64,000 bases of DNA from Toxotes chatareus. Its lineage: Eukaryota > Chordata > Actinopteri > Toxotidae. Where the stretch lies: assembly GCA_016801885.1 (NCBI GenBank), contig CM028891.1, positions 17,273,017 to 17,337,016 of the forward strand. The letters are read 5' to 3'. Positions 63,060 through 64,000 of the stretch are shown piece after piece; the first letter of the stretch is position 1, and every line of letters starts with the position of its first letter. The translations under genes were made by a program, and so were the position numbers. Under the pieces are notes generated by a model. It did no database searches, was not told where the DNA came from, and saw only the letters and a list, made by a program, of their open reading frames with translations.

Positions 63060-63410
63060 CCAGCTGGGATATATCGTCCCTCTGTCCTGCACTCTGCCCT
63101 CAGATCACTGACTCAGACACAATCCTTACCAGGATCCTAAGCCACTGCAACAGGCTCCTCTCGACGTGGAGCAGCAGCTTCAGCCTGAGGTCCTTTCAGA
63201 TCACCGAGCTCCTCCAGGTGTCGTGGAGAGAGAGGGCAGCCACCCTGCAGAGAAACCTCATCTCAGCTGATTGTGTCCTCGATCCTTTTCCATCATTCAG
63301 TACTCAGAGCTGGTGACCATCGGAGAGGGTCAGGTTGAAGACCGGCTACTGAAGAGCGGCATTATTTTACAGCTCAGCTCGCTCTTTAGTACAGAGACAG
63401 CAGCTACAAG
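63060..63410. mobile_element. non-LTR retrotransposon fragment (L2/Maui-like)
   Basis: The plus strand contains CAGGCTCCTCTCGACGTGGA, ATCACCGAGCTCCTCCAG, GCAGCCACCCTGCAGAGAAA and CTGGTGACCATCGGAGAGGG in the order of a very common fish LINE. No reading frame is open across it. Family assignment is from memory of the block order; orientation was not resolved. Confidence 0.6.
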
Positions 63411-64000
63411 ACACCAGTGATTCATTTCACAATCCCCTGACTTAATTAGTGAATAAGACCATGAAATATCTGAACTCCACGCGGAGCGTTTACTGACACT
63501 CTCCAGATTTAGAAAAGTCTCTTGTTTTCCAGGAGAGTCCCAGGGCGGTAAAATGTAGAACAATGCTTTGTAAATGAGAAGAGAAATGTGACAAAGCTTG
63601 AATTTTTTTTAAGAAGCAAAGCATCTAGGCTTCAGACTTTGATGTGGTGGAATTTGACTTTGAACTTTAAGAGTAATTTTATTTATTTAAGAACATGTTT
63701 ACAGTATTTTATGAACCTTTGACACCGTTTCTGGTTAACGTCTGTTTAACTTTCTCTCAAGCTTTTTATCTATAAAAGAGATTGGACCCATTCTAGGCTT
63801 GGTCTACAGATCCAACTCTTGCTATTACACACTGTACTTGGCTCAAGCCTCGATAATCTCTCATCCTCACTGTCACCGAGCCCCGTTTCCAGAGAAGCAG
63901 AGCAAGTTTTTCTTCTGCCGTCAGTTATTGACACTAGAGAGGGATGATATGTCATTGATTCTGAAACCTTCACAGTTTTATGTTCAGTTTAAATCAGTCT

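Larger units (their letters stand above)
60990..64000. other. right edge, repeat-bearing non-coding sequence
   Basis: No gene recognised. It holds GT-rich sequence with CTGTCTGTCCAC units (about 61170-61215), a LINE tail (61530-61630), a poly-C run (62090) and a LINE fragment (63060-63410). The minus-strand 157-codon frame at 61333-61806 crosses the LINE tail and its GGAT repeat, so it is not credible as a gene. Confidence 0.55.

Noticed and set aside
1..64000. CRISPR arrays, operons, phage or bacterial defence systems
   Set aside because: Nothing of this kind is present; gene structure, introns and repeats are those of a fish nuclear genome.

Overview
The window looks like nuclear DNA of a bony fish, probably a percomorph teleost. 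Support comes from a melanocortin-4 receptor of teleost type, a DROSHA amino terminus split by short introns, and repeats familiar from fish genomes: Tc1/mariner remnants, a tRNA-derived SINE, a non-LTR retrotransposon fragment, and many CA, GATA and poly-A tracts. Open frames elsewhere are mostly short and random. No bacterial, viral or organellar gene is visible.

Left edge (1-2760, minus strand): the 5' part of drosha, the nuclear RNase III of the Microprocessor. Three coding exons (1028-1882, 877-945, 260-554) encode the proline-rich and arginine/serine-rich amino terminus. A non-coding first exon ends at 2585, and a CCAAT-box promoter lies around 2600-2760. The catalytic part lies beyond position 1. 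The large coding exon changes frame at a run of seven G (1357-1363). One extra base there would restore a single 406-codon frame with all splice phases matching, so this is either an assembly error or a real lesion.

Centre (25389-26890, minus strand): the intact single-exon mc4r gene of 327 codons, with a leader carrying two small upstream ORFs and a pyrimidine-rich promoter region. A decayed Tc1/mariner element lies just downstream (24225-24735). The gene has about 23 kb of apparently non-coding DNA on the drosha side and about 33 kb or more on the other.

Right of mc4r the sequence is gene-poor. Two places have splice-like, coding-like structure that I could not name. One is a plus-strand pair of mini-exons near 30341-30594, followed by a 26-codon ORF with a hydrophobic core. 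The other is a minus-strand exon pair at 60123-60262 and 60815-60958 with compatible phases. Repeat relics include a Tc1 transposase tail (35300-35575), SINE remnants (17440-17650, 43010-43150), CAAAGAGA-type degenerate tandem repeats (38586-38757, 58768-59070), a retrotransposon tail (61530-61630) and an RT-region fragment (63060-63410).

The most unusual structure is a run of four adjacent hairpins at 32377-32503, three of them perfect or nearly perfect. No complete new system was found. drosha and mc4r are functionally unrelated (microRNA processing and energy-balance signalling) and are only neighbours.
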